From Mesoflavibacter profundi (GTDB taxonomy: Bacteria; Bacteroidota; Bacteroidia; Flavobacteriales; Flavobacteriaceae): DNA of 64,000 nucleotides. A program made the translations under genes and the position numbers. Location: assembly GCF_014764305.1 (NCBI RefSeq), contig NZ_CP061703.1:124001-188000 (forward strand). The letters run 5' to 3'. Shown here in pieces: positions 1 through 8,410 of the stretch (position 1 is its first letter; each line of letters starts with the position of its first letter). The notes below the pieces were generated by a model. That model did not search any database, was not told where the DNA came from, and saw only the letters and a list, made by a program, of their open reading frames with translations.

Positions 1-2028
1 ACACCAGGTACTTTAATTACATCAAATACATCTGGTATTCCTATTAAGTTTATGAGTGAAGGACGCAGCGAAGATTTCCAAAAGCATTTCTGCGGAACGC
101 ACTTCTTTAATCCAGCACGTTACTTAAAATTATTCGAAGTAATCCCTGGACCTAAAACATCTCAAGACGTTTTGGACTTCTTAAACGGTTATGGTGAACA
201 ATTTTTAGGAAAAACATCTGTAATCGCTAAAGATACGCCTGCTTTTATTGGTAACCGTATTGGTATTTTTGGTATTCAATCGTTATTTCATCAAGTAAAA
301 GAATTAGGCTTAACTGTTGAAGAAGTTGATAAATTAACTGGTCCTGTTATTGGTCGTCCAAAATCAGCAACTTTCCGTACGGTAGATGTTGTTGGATTAG
401 ACACTTTAGTACATGTAGCTAACGGAATTTACGACAACTGTCCTAATGACGAAGCACATGAGCTTTTCAAATTACCAGATTTCATCAATACCATGATGGA
501 AAACAAATGGTTAGGAAGTAAAACAGGTCAAGGATTTTATAAAAAAGTTAAAACAGACGATGGTAAAAGCGAAATTTTATCATTAGACTTAGATACATTA
601 GACTATCGCTCTAAAAAAAGAGCCTCTTTCCCTACTCTAGAATTAACAAAAACTGTAGATAAAGTCATCGACCGTTTTCCAATTTTAGTAAAAGGAAAAG
701 ATAAAGCTGGTGAATTTTATCGCAAAAACTTCGCTGCAATGTTTGCTTACGTATCACATCGTATTCCTGAAATTTCAGACGAATTATATAAGATAGATGA
801 TGCAATGAAAGCTGGATTTGGTTGGGAACATGGTCCTTTCCAAATTTGGGATGCAATTGGTGTAGAAAAAGGTCTTGAAATTATGAAAGCTGAAGGAAAA
901 ACACCAGCAGCTTGGGTAAATGATATGGTTGCTTCTGGTAACACATCGTTTTACACAGTAAAAGATGGAGCTACGTATTTCTACGATATTGATAAGAAAG
1001 CACAAGAAAAAGTACCAGGACAAGATAGTTTCATCATATTAGATAACATCAGAAAATCTAACGAGGTATTCAAAAACTCTGGTGTAGTTGTTGAAGATTT
1101 AGGTGACGGAATTTTAAATGTTGAATTCCAATCTAAAATGAACACGATTGGTGGCGACGTGCTTGCTGGTTTAAATAAAGCAATAGACTTAGCTGAAAAA
1201 GATTTTGCTGGTTTAGTGGTTGGTAACCAAGGTGCAAACTTCTCTGTTGGAGCAAACATCGGAATGATTTTTATGATGGCTGCAGAACAAGAGTATGACG
1301 AGCTTAATATGGCGATCAAGTACTTCCAGGATACGATGATGCGCATGCGCTACTCTTCTATTCCTACTATTTCTGCACCACATGGTATGACACTTGGTGG
1401 CGGATGTGAATTATCACTTCATGCTGATAAAGTTGTTGCTGCTGCAGAAACTTATATGGGATTAGTTGAATTTGGAGTTGGTGTAATTCCAGGTGGTGGC
1501 GGATCTAAAGAAATGGCTTTAAGAGCTCAAGATACTTTCAAAAAAGGTGATGTTGAGTTAAATACACTTCAAGAGTATTTCTTAACTATCGGTATGGCAA
1601 AAGTGTCAACTTCAGCTTACGAAGCATTTGATTTAGGTGTTTTACAAAAAGGAAAAGATATTGTTGTTGTTAATAAAGACAGACAAATTGCTACAGCTAA
1701 AGCACACGCTAAATTAATGGCAGATCAAGGCTACACGCAACCTGTAAAACGCAAGGACATTAAAGTACTTGGTAAACAAGCATTAGGTATGTTCTTAGTA
1801 GGAACAGATGCAATGGAAGCAAGCCACTACATTAGTGAACACGATCAAAAAATAGCTAACAAATTAGCTTACGTAATGGCTGGTGGTGATTTATCAGAAC
1901 CAACTAAAGTAAGTGAGCAATATTTATTAGATCTAGAACGCGAAGCTTTCTTAAGTCTATGTACAGAACGTAAGACTTTAGAGCGTATTCAGCACATGTT
2001 AAAAACAGGTAAACCACTTCGTAATTAG
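1..2028 (+). CDS. 3-hydroxyacyl-CoA dehydrogenase/enoyl-CoA hydratase, 5' truncated by window edge
   Basis: Multifunctional beta-oxidation enzyme that hydrates enoyl-CoA and oxidises 3-hydroxyacyl-CoA with NAD. The frame is open from base 1, so the Met at base 52 is internal; roughly the first 120 residues (Rossmann nucleotide-binding start) should lie upstream. Visible in order: the end of the 3HCDH NAD domain (NTSGIP, then GTHFFNPARY with the catalytic His), the hinge KDTPAFIGNRIG, C-terminal 3HCDH repeats, then a crotonase domain with GGGCELSLHADK and VIPGGGGSKEM, which form the oxyanion-hole and active-site region. The order dehydrogenase then hydratase is the reverse of E. coli FadB/FadJ and is common in Bacteroidota. 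It is followed after 13 bases by the thiolase, so the two are very likely one operon. Confidence 0.95.
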   Translation, partial: TPGTLITSNTSGIPIKFMSEGRSEDFQKHFCGTHFFNPARYLKLFEVIPGPKTSQDVLDFLNGYGEQFLGKTSVIAKDTPAFIGNRIGIFGIQSLFHQVKELGLTVEEVDKLTGPVIGRPKSATFRTVDVVGLDTLVHVANGIYDNCPNDEAHELFKLPDFINTMMENKWLGSKTGQGFYKKVKTDDGKSEILSLDLDTLDYRSKKRASFPTLELTKTVDKVIDRFPILVKGKDKAGEFYRKNFAAMFAYVSHRIPEISDELYKIDDAMKAGFGWEHGPFQIWDAIGVEKGLEIMKAEGKTPAAWVNDMVASGNTSFYTVKDGATYFYDIDKKAQEKVPGQDSFIILDNIRKSNEVFKNSGVVVEDLGDGILNVEFQSKMNTIGGDVLAGLNKAIDLAEKDFAGLVVGNQGANFSVGANIGMIFMMAAEQEYDELNMAIKYFQDTMMRMRYSSIPTISAPHGMTLGGGCELSLHADKVVAAAETYMGLVEFGVGVIPGGGGSKEMALRAQDTFKKGDVELNTLQEYFLTIGMAKVSTSAYEAFDLGVLQKGKDIVVVNKDRQIATAKAHAKLMADQGYTQPVKRKDIKVLGKQALGMFLVGTDAMEASHYISEHDQKIANKLAYVMAGGDLSEPTKVSEQYLLDLEREAFLSLCTERKTLERIQHMLKTGKPLRN

Positions 2029-2041
2029 AAAACAGACAAAA

Positions 2042-3232
2042 ATGAAACAAGCATATATAGTAAAAGCATACAGAACAGCAGTTGGTAAAGCACCACGAGG
2101 CGTGTTCCGTTTTAAAAGAGCAGACGAGTTAGGTGCAGAAGTGATTCAGCACATGATGAAAGAATTACCAAATCTTGACGTAAAACGTATTGACGATGTT
2201 ATAGTTGGTAACGCAATGCCAGAAGGATCGCAAGGTTTAAATATGGCACGTTTTATCTCATTAATCGGATTAAACAGTGTAGATGTTCCTGGTGTAACCG
2301 TTAACCGTTTTTGTTCTTCAGGAATAGAAACTATTGGTATTGCAACTGCTAAAATCCAAGCAGGAATGGCAGATTGTATTATTGCTGGTGGATCAGAAAG
2401 TATGAGTAGTGTACCAATGACAGGTTTTAAACCAGAACTAAATTACGACACTGTAAAAGCTGGTCACGAAGATTATTATTGGGGAATGGGTAATACTGCA
2501 GAAGCAGTTGCTAATCAATTTAAAGTATCTCGTAAAGATCAAGATGAATTTGCTTACAATTCACATATGAAAGCTTTAAGAGCTTTAGCAGAAAATCGTT
2601 TTCAAGATCAAATTGTTCCAATAGATGTAGAGCAAATTTATTTAAATGAAAACGGTAAAAAAGCAACTAAAACATACACTGTAACAAAAGATGAAGGTCC
2701 TAGAAAAGGGACTAATGTAGAAGCTTTAGCAAAATTACGACCAGTATTTGCTGCGAACGGAAGTGTAACCGCTGGTAATTCATCTCAAATGAGTGATGGT
2801 GCTGCATTTGTTATGGTTATGAGTGAAGATATGGTTAAAGAATTAAATCTTGAGCCTGTTGCAAGATTAGTAAATTACGCTGCTGCTGGTGTAGAACCAA
2901 GAATTATGGGAATTGGACCAGTAAAAGCAATTCCAAAAGCATTAGAACAAGCAGGATTAAAACAATCTGATTTAGGGTTAATAGAACTTAACGAAGCTTT
3001 TGCATCACAATCATTAGCTGTAATTAGAGAGTTAGATTTAAATCCAGATATCGTAAATGTTAACGGAGGTGCAATTGCATTAGGTCATCCATTAGGATGT
3101 ACAGGTGCAAAACTATCAGTACAATTATTTGACGAAATGCGCAAACGTGACATGAAAGGTAAATATGGCGCTGTAACCATGTGCGTTGGTACTGGTCAAG
3201 GTGCTTGTGGAATTTTTGAATTTTTAAACTAG
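2042..3232 (+). CDS. acetyl-CoA C-acyltransferase (3-ketoacyl-CoA thiolase)
   Basis: Thiolytic cleavage of 3-ketoacyl-CoA, the last step of a beta-oxidation round. The 396 residues match the usual thiolase length of about 390-400. The nucleophilic Cys is at about residue 91 in NRFCSSG; the active-site His is in ALGHPLGCTG near 348; the second catalytic Cys is in CVGTGQGACG near 380. It lies 13 bases after the multifunctional enzyme and 24 bases before an acyl-CoA dehydrogenase, giving a full beta-oxidation set. Biosynthetic acetoacetyl-CoA thiolases look similar, but this context favours the degradative role. Confidence 0.95.
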   Translation: MKQAYIVKAYRTAVGKAPRGVFRFKRADELGAEVIQHMMKELPNLDVKRIDDVIVGNAMPEGSQGLNMARFISLIGLNSVDVPGVTVNRFCSSGIETIGIATAKIQAGMADCIIAGGSESMSSVPMTGFKPELNYDTVKAGHEDYYWGMGNTAEAVANQFKVSRKDQDEFAYNSHMKALRALAENRFQDQIVPIDVEQIYLNENGKKATKTYTVTKDEGPRKGTNVEALAKLRPVFAANGSVTAGNSSQMSDGAAFVMVMSEDMVKELNLEPVARLVNYAAAGVEPRIMGIGPVKAIPKALEQAGLKQSDLGLIELNEAFASQSLAVIRELDLNPDIVNVNGGAIALGHPLGCTGAKLSVQLFDEMRKRDMKGKYGAVTMCVGTGQGACGIFEFLN

Positions 3233-3256
3233 AAGAACTTAATACAATACAATAAA

Positions 3257-5065
3257 ATGGCAGAAACTGAAAAAGACATCCTACGTGGCGGTCAATTCTT
3301 AGTAAAAGAAACAAATTGTGAAGATATTTTCACTCCTGAAGATTTTTCAGAAGAACAACAAATGATGAAAGAATCGGTTATCGAGTTTAATGACCGTGAA
3401 ATTATACCTAACAAACCTCGTTTTGAAGCTAAAGATTATGCTTTAACAGAAGAAGTAATGCGTAAAGCTGGAGATATGGGCTTTTTAAGCGTTGCTGTTC
3501 CTGAGGCTTATGGCGGAATGGGATTAGGATTCGTATCAACAGTTTTAACTTGTGATTATATTTCTTCTGGTACAGGATCTTTTAGTACTGCTTTTGGTGC
3601 ACATACTGGAATTGGTACTATGCCAATTACATTATACGGTACAGAGGAACAAAAACAAAAATATGTACCTAAATTAGCATCTGGTGAATGGTTTGGTGCG
3701 TATTGTTTAACCGAACCTGGTGCTGGATCTGATGCAAATTCTGGTAAAACTACTGCAGAGCTTTCTGCAGATGGTAAAACATACAAAATCAACGGACAGA
3801 AAATGTGGATTTCTAACGCAGGTTTCTGTAACGTAATGATAGTTTTTGCTAGAATTGAAGACGATAAAAACATTACAGGATTTATCGTAGAATATGATAA
3901 AAATAATCCTAACGGAATCACTTTAGGTGAAGAAGAACATAAATTAGGAATCCGCGCAAGTTCTACACGTCAAGTATTCTTTAATGATACTGAAGTTCCT
4001 GCAGAAAATATGCTAGCAGGTCGTGGCGAAGGATTTAAAATCGCAATGAATGCACTTAACGTTGGTCGTATTAAATTAGCAGCTGCTTGTTTAGATTCTC
4101 AAAGACGTATCACAACTACAGCTGTTCAATATGCTAACGAACGTAAACAATTTAAAACTCCAATTGCAGACTTTGGAGCTATAAAAATAAAGTTAGCAGA
4201 AATGGCAACTAACACTTATGTAGGTGAATCTGCTACATATAGAGCTTCAAAAAATATTGAAGATCGTATTGCTATTCGTGAAGCATCAGGAAATACACAT
4301 CAAGAAGCAGAGCTTAAAGGTGTAGAAGAATATGCTATAGAATGTTCAATCTTAAAAGTCGCAGTATCAGAAGATGTACAAAATTGTGCAGACGAAGGTA
4401 TACAAGTATTTGGTGGAATGGGATTTTCTGAAGAAACACCAATGGAAGCTGCTTGGAGAGACGCACGTATTGCAAGAATATATGAAGGTACTAACGAAAT
4501 TAACAGATTATTATCTGTTGGAATGTTAGTAAAGAAAGCGATGAAAGGTCATGTTGATTTATTAGGTCCTGCAATGAAAGTACAGGAAGAACTAATGGGT
4601 ATTCCTTCTTTTGATACACCAGATTATTCTGCTCTACTTTCAGAAGAAAAAGCAATGATTGCTAAGCTTAAAAAAGTATTTTTAATGGTTGCTGGAGCAG
4701 CAGTACAAAAATTTGGACCAGATTTAGAGAATCACCAACAATTATTAGCAGCTGCAGCAGATATTTTAATTGAAGTTTATATGGCAGAATCTGCAATTTT
4801 ACGTACAGAGAAAAATGCAAAACGCTTTGGCGAAGATGCACAAGCTACACAAATTGCTATGTCAAAATTATATTTATACCACGCAGTAGAAACTATAGAA
4901 ACTAAAGGAAAAGAAGCTATAATTTCTTTTGCAGAAGGTGACGAACAACGCATGATGCTTATGGGACTTAAACGTTTCACTAAGTATCAAAACTTCCCTA
5001 ATGTAGTAGCATTAAGGAATGAAATTGCAGAAAAAGTAAAAGCGGAAAACAAGTATTGTTTCTAA
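3257..5065 (+). CDS. acyl-CoA dehydrogenase, long (VLCAD-like) form
   Basis: FAD-dependent desaturation of acyl-CoA, the first step of beta-oxidation. The 602 residues exceed the usual 380; the core occupies about residues 25-430 and is followed by a helical C-terminal extension of about 170 residues, as in very-long-chain enzymes. Motifs include YCLTEPGAGSD (FAD contact), KMWISNAG, and YEGTNEINR near residue 410, which carries the catalytic Glu. It is the third gene of the beta-oxidation operon and is followed by a strong intrinsic terminator. Electrons would pass to an ETF encoded elsewhere. Confidence 0.93.
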   Translation: MAETEKDILRGGQFLVKETNCEDIFTPEDFSEEQQMMKESVIEFNDREIIPNKPRFEAKDYALTEEVMRKAGDMGFLSVAVPEAYGGMGLGFVSTVLTCDYISSGTGSFSTAFGAHTGIGTMPITLYGTEEQKQKYVPKLASGEWFGAYCLTEPGAGSDANSGKTTAELSADGKTYKINGQKMWISNAGFCNVMIVFARIEDDKNITGFIVEYDKNNPNGITLGEEEHKLGIRASSTRQVFFNDTEVPAENMLAGRGEGFKIAMNALNVGRIKLAAACLDSQRRITTTAVQYANERKQFKTPIADFGAIKIKLAEMATNTYVGESATYRASKNIEDRIAIREASGNTHQEAELKGVEEYAIECSILKVAVSEDVQNCADEGIQVFGGMGFSEETPMEAAWRDARIARIYEGTNEINRLLSVGMLVKKAMKGHVDLLGPAMKVQEELMGIPSFDTPDYSALLSEEKAMIAKLKKVFLMVAGAAVQKFGPDLENHQQLLAAAADILIEVYMAESAILRTEKNAKRFGEDAQATQIAMSKLYLYHAVETIETKGKEAIISFAEGDEQRMMLMGLKRFTKYQNFPNVVALRNEIAEKVKAENKYCF

Positions 5066-5095
5066 TTTTATTAATTGAGTTTTAGTTTTAATTTT

Positions 5096-5128
5096 AAAAG
5101 CTGGTTCAAGTATTTGAATCAGCTTTTT
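5096..5128 (+). terminator. intrinsic terminator of the beta-oxidation operon
   Basis: A 14-bp stem (AAAAGCTGGTTCAA paired with TTGAATCAGCTTTT, one G-U pair) with a 4-base loop, ending in a T run. It lies 30 bases after the acyl-CoA dehydrogenase stop. Confidence 0.85.
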
Positions 5129-5157
5129 ATTTTAGTATTTTAGTGAAAAATTCTAAA

Positions 5158-6489
5158 ATGAAAAAAATAATTATTCTTCCTCTACTGTTATTTACTTACT
5201 TTTCTATAGGCCAAACTAGCCAAAAGATTTATGATATTATCGATTCTGTTTCAGCAAAAAGAATAGAAAAAGATATACAAACATTAGTAAGTTTTGGAAC
5301 AAGAAATACGTTTAGTGATACTATTTCTAATACTAGAGGAATTGGAGCCGCAAGACGTTGGATAAAATCTGAATTTGAAACTATATCTAAAAACTGTAAT
5401 AACTGTCTTAATGTTTTTTATCAAAAAGATTTTGTGAATAAAGATGGTAATAATCGTGTACCACATGATGCTTGGGTTGTAAATGTTGTTGCGGTTCAAA
5501 AAGGAACAAAATATCCTAATCGATATATTATAATGAGTGGAGATATAGACTCTAGAGCTAGTGATACTATGGACTTTACCACTGATGCTCCTGGAGCAAA
5601 TGATAATGCATCTGGTATGGCTGGAACTATTGAAGCTGCAAGAGTCCTTTCTAATTATCAATTTGAAAGTAGTATTGTTTACGTTGGTCTTTCCGGTGAA
5701 GAACAAGGTCTTTTTGGAGGTAGTGGTTTAGCTAATTATGCTAAAGAAAACAATTGGGATATTATTGGTATACTTAACAATGACATGATTGGAAATATCA
5801 AAGGAGTTGATGGAGTAATAGACAATCGTACTTTCAGAATTTTTTCTGAACCTGTTCCTGCAAACGAAACAGAAAGAGAAAGACAACTTAGACGTTTTTA
5901 TGGTGGCGAAGTTGATGGTATATCAAGACAATTAGCTAGATATGTACACAAAACAGTAAAAACATATATGCCAGAAATGAATCCTATGATGGTTTATAGA
6001 TTAGACCGTTTTGGTCGTGGTGGACATCACAGACCTTTTAACGATTTAGGTTTTGCAGGTATTAGAATTATGGAAGCACATGAAAACTACAATCAACAAC
6101 ATCAAGATATTCGTGAGGAAAACGGAATTAAATATGGTGATGTAATTGATCACGTTAATTTTGAATATGCTAAAAAACTAACTGCTGTTAATGCTATAAA
6201 CATGGCTAGTTTAGCTTCTGCGCCGCCAGCTCCAAAAAACGTTGCTATTGGTGGTATTGTAGAACCTTCAGCTAAATTTAAATGGGATAAAGTTGAAGGT
6301 GCAATTGGTTATAAAATATATTGGAGAGACACTACTTCTCCTACTTGGGATTATAGTAGATATGTAGGTGATGTTTCCGAATTTACTTTAGAAGGTATTG
6401 TTATAGATAACTTCTTTTTTGGGATTGCTGCTGTAGGAAAAGACGGTTTTGAAAGTCCCGTTGTTTTTCCTAATAAAGTATTTAGATAA
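5158..6489 (+). CDS. secreted M28 family metallopeptidase
   Basis: Zinc-dependent aminopeptidase-type exopeptidase, exported to the periplasm or beyond. The ATG at 5158 is preferred over a GTG at 5143 because it starts directly with a signal peptide (MKKIIILPLLLFTYFSIG, cleaved near QTS). M28 metal motifs are visible: SGDIDSR, PGANDNASG, LSGEEQGLFGG with the Glu pair, LNNDMIG, and a late His in MEAHENYN. After about residue 350 a fibronectin III-like tail follows. The gene stands alone, between the terminator of the previous operon and a bidirectional terminator. The substrate cannot be told from the sequence. Confidence 0.9.
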   Translation: MKKIIILPLLLFTYFSIGQTSQKIYDIIDSVSAKRIEKDIQTLVSFGTRNTFSDTISNTRGIGAARRWIKSEFETISKNCNNCLNVFYQKDFVNKDGNNRVPHDAWVVNVVAVQKGTKYPNRYIIMSGDIDSRASDTMDFTTDAPGANDNASGMAGTIEAARVLSNYQFESSIVYVGLSGEEQGLFGGSGLANYAKENNWDIIGILNNDMIGNIKGVDGVIDNRTFRIFSEPVPANETERERQLRRFYGGEVDGISRQLARYVHKTVKTYMPEMNPMMVYRLDRFGRGGHHRPFNDLGFAGIRIMEAHENYNQQHQDIREENGIKYGDVIDHVNFEYAKKLTAVNAINMASLASAPPAPKNVAIGGIVEPSAKFKWDKVEGAIGYKIYWRDTTSPTWDYSRYVGDVSEFTLEGIVIDNFFFGIAAVGKDGFESPVVFPNKVFR

Positions 6490-6490
6490 T

Positions 6491-6523
6491 AAAAAAGGAC
6501 TTCAAAATTGAAGTCCTTTTTTT
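6491..6523. terminator. bidirectional intrinsic terminator
   Basis: Perfect stem AAAAAAGGACTTCAA / TTGAAGTCCTTTTTT with a 2-base loop between convergent genes (M28 peptidase and GH15 enzyme). T runs occur on both strands. Confidence 0.88.
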
Positions 6524-6525
6524 GT

Positions 6526-8331
6526 TTAATTAGCTATACTACTTTTTACTTTTTCATCTGTTGTAACATTAGACAAGTTAATCGCTGTTTCAATTAAAGC
6601 TAAATGTGAATACGCTTGCGGGAAATTACCTAACAAACGCTTAGTCTTAAAGTCTATATCTTCACTAAACAATCCTAAATGATTGCTGTAAGACAATAGC
6701 TTATCAAACATAGCTTTAGCTTTTTCCTCCTCGCCTATCTTATACAAACTGTTTATAAACCAGAACGTACAAATTGTAAATGAAGAAGACGGTAAACCAA
6801 AATCGTCTTTATTTTTATATCTGTAAAGTAAACCATCATTACTTAAATCTTTTTCTATTGCTTTTACAGTATTTACATACTTTTCATCTTTAGCATCTAT
6901 AAATCCATAAGGTTCCATTAATAACACAGATGCATCCAAATCTGTACTTCCATAAGATTGTGTAAATGCATTAACAGAAGCGTTCCAAGCATTATCTAAA
7001 ATATCCTTCTTAATGTCATCTTTAATAATATTCCACTTATTAAGTTTATGGGTTTTATTTAGTATTTCGGCAACTTTAATAGCGCGATCTATAGCTACCC
7101 AACATAACACTTTAGAAAAAGTGAAATGCCTATCTTCTCCTCTAAATTCCCAAATCCCTTTATCTGGTTCTTGCCAGTGTTTATTAACTACCCAAACAAT
7201 TCCTTTGGTAATTGTCCAAAGTTGTTCAGTATTTTCAATATCTACAGAAAATATTTCGAATTGTTGATGGATTACATCCATTAAAATACCGTAAATATCA
7301 TTTTGCTTTTGTTTATATGCTGCATTACCAACACGTACAGGTTTAGAGTTTTGATAACCACTTAAATGATCTAAACTATATTCGGTTAATGTTTTTTCTT
7401 TGTTAATTCCGTACATGATTTGCAGTTTTTCATCTTTATCAGGAATCAAATCAATAATAAAATTTAAATAACGCTTAGCCATATTTTTATGACCTAATTG
7501 TGACACTACTTTTATCACCATAGAAGCATCTCTAATCCAACAAAAACGGTAGTCCCAATTTCTTACTTCACCAATAGTTTCAGGTAAAGATGTTGTAGCT
7601 GCTGCAAGTACAGCACCAGATTTATCGTAGGATAATAATTTTAATGTCAATGCGCTTCTTAAAATCTCTGCGTTATATTGTCTATATTTTGGTGTTTTAT
7701 CTATCCAATCTAACCAATATACTTTGGTGCGTTGATGTTCTAAATATATATTTTCAACGGTTGGTTCAAATATTTTTTCATTATAACCAACTAAGAAAAA
7801 CCCATTGGTTTTTAAAGAAATAAACTCTTTATCCAATACTGCTTGTTTATCAAAGGATGTATATAAAAATAACGTGTCAAACTTATCTCCATAAGTTAAG
7901 CTAGCAATAAAATTTGGTTTTATGTAAGTATTAGTTTCGCCTTTAGCGTATTCTAATTTAGGATTATAATTAATTTTAAATTTTGGCTGTCCAGAGATTA
8001 ATTTAAAATACCTAATTAATTCAGGCGGATAATAATAACCACCATTCTGTTTATGATATCTTGGCATAAAATCATGAACTTCAAAACAATCCTTTCCGTT
8101 AGTAAAAGTGGTTACCAAAATATTGGTTTTATCAATATACGCTTGGGTTATATGATAATCCTCAGACACCAATATTTCAAATTCACCTCCAATTTTAGCA
8201 TCTAATAATTTAGCAAAAACTGAGGACGAATCAAACTCTGGCAAACAACACCAATCTACAGATCCTGTTTTTGATATTAATGCTGCACTTCTACAATTTC
8301 CTACTATACCGTAATCTAAATTATTTCCCAA
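6526..8331 (-). CDS. glycoside hydrolase family 15 protein (glucoamylase/trehalase-like)
   Basis: Cytoplasmic inverting alpha-glucosidase of the GH15 type; 601 residues is normal for the bacterial family. The N-terminal GIVGNCRSAALIS and VDWCCLPEFDS belong to the family's amino-terminal domain, the (alpha/alpha)6 barrel carries NWDYRFCWIRDASM, and the end has LFSEDID followed by GNFPQAYSHLALI, where the general-base Glu sits. No signal peptide is visible. It diverges from the trehalose synthase/phosphatase gene, 79 bases away. Some bacterial GH15 proteins are trehalases, so it may hydrolyse trehalose or a related glucoside rather than starch; the substrate is an inference. Confidence 0.88.
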   Translation of the reverse strand: MGNNLDYGIVGNCRSAALISKTGSVDWCCLPEFDSSSVFAKLLDAKIGGEFEILVSEDYHITQAYIDKTNILVTTFTNGKDCFEVHDFMPRYHKQNGGYYYPPELIRYFKLISGQPKFKINYNPKLEYAKGETNTYIKPNFIASLTYGDKFDTLFLYTSFDKQAVLDKEFISLKTNGFFLVGYNEKIFEPTVENIYLEHQRTKVYWLDWIDKTPKYRQYNAEILRSALTLKLLSYDKSGAVLAAATTSLPETIGEVRNWDYRFCWIRDASMVIKVVSQLGHKNMAKRYLNFIIDLIPDKDEKLQIMYGINKEKTLTEYSLDHLSGYQNSKPVRVGNAAYKQKQNDIYGILMDVIHQQFEIFSVDIENTEQLWTITKGIVWVVNKHWQEPDKGIWEFRGEDRHFTFSKVLCWVAIDRAIKVAEILNKTHKLNKWNIIKDDIKKDILDNAWNASVNAFTQSYGSTDLDASVLLMEPYGFIDAKDEKYVNTVKAIEKDLSNDGLLYRYKNKDDFGLPSSSFTICTFWFINSLYKIGEEEKAKAMFDKLLSYSNHLGLFSEDIDFKTKRLLGNFPQAYSHLALIETAINLSNVTTDEKVKSSIAN

Positions 8332-8410
8332 ATCTTTTGTTTTATGATGTTTACTATCTATTTTTCATTAAATTAACGAAAATCTAATCTTTAAACCAAA
8401 GCAAAACCTA

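Noticed and set aside
981-1346. Minus-strand open frames within the beta-oxidation genes and similar ones elsewhere
   Set aside because: They mirror strongly coding frames on the other strand, have no recognisable domains, and no start signals.
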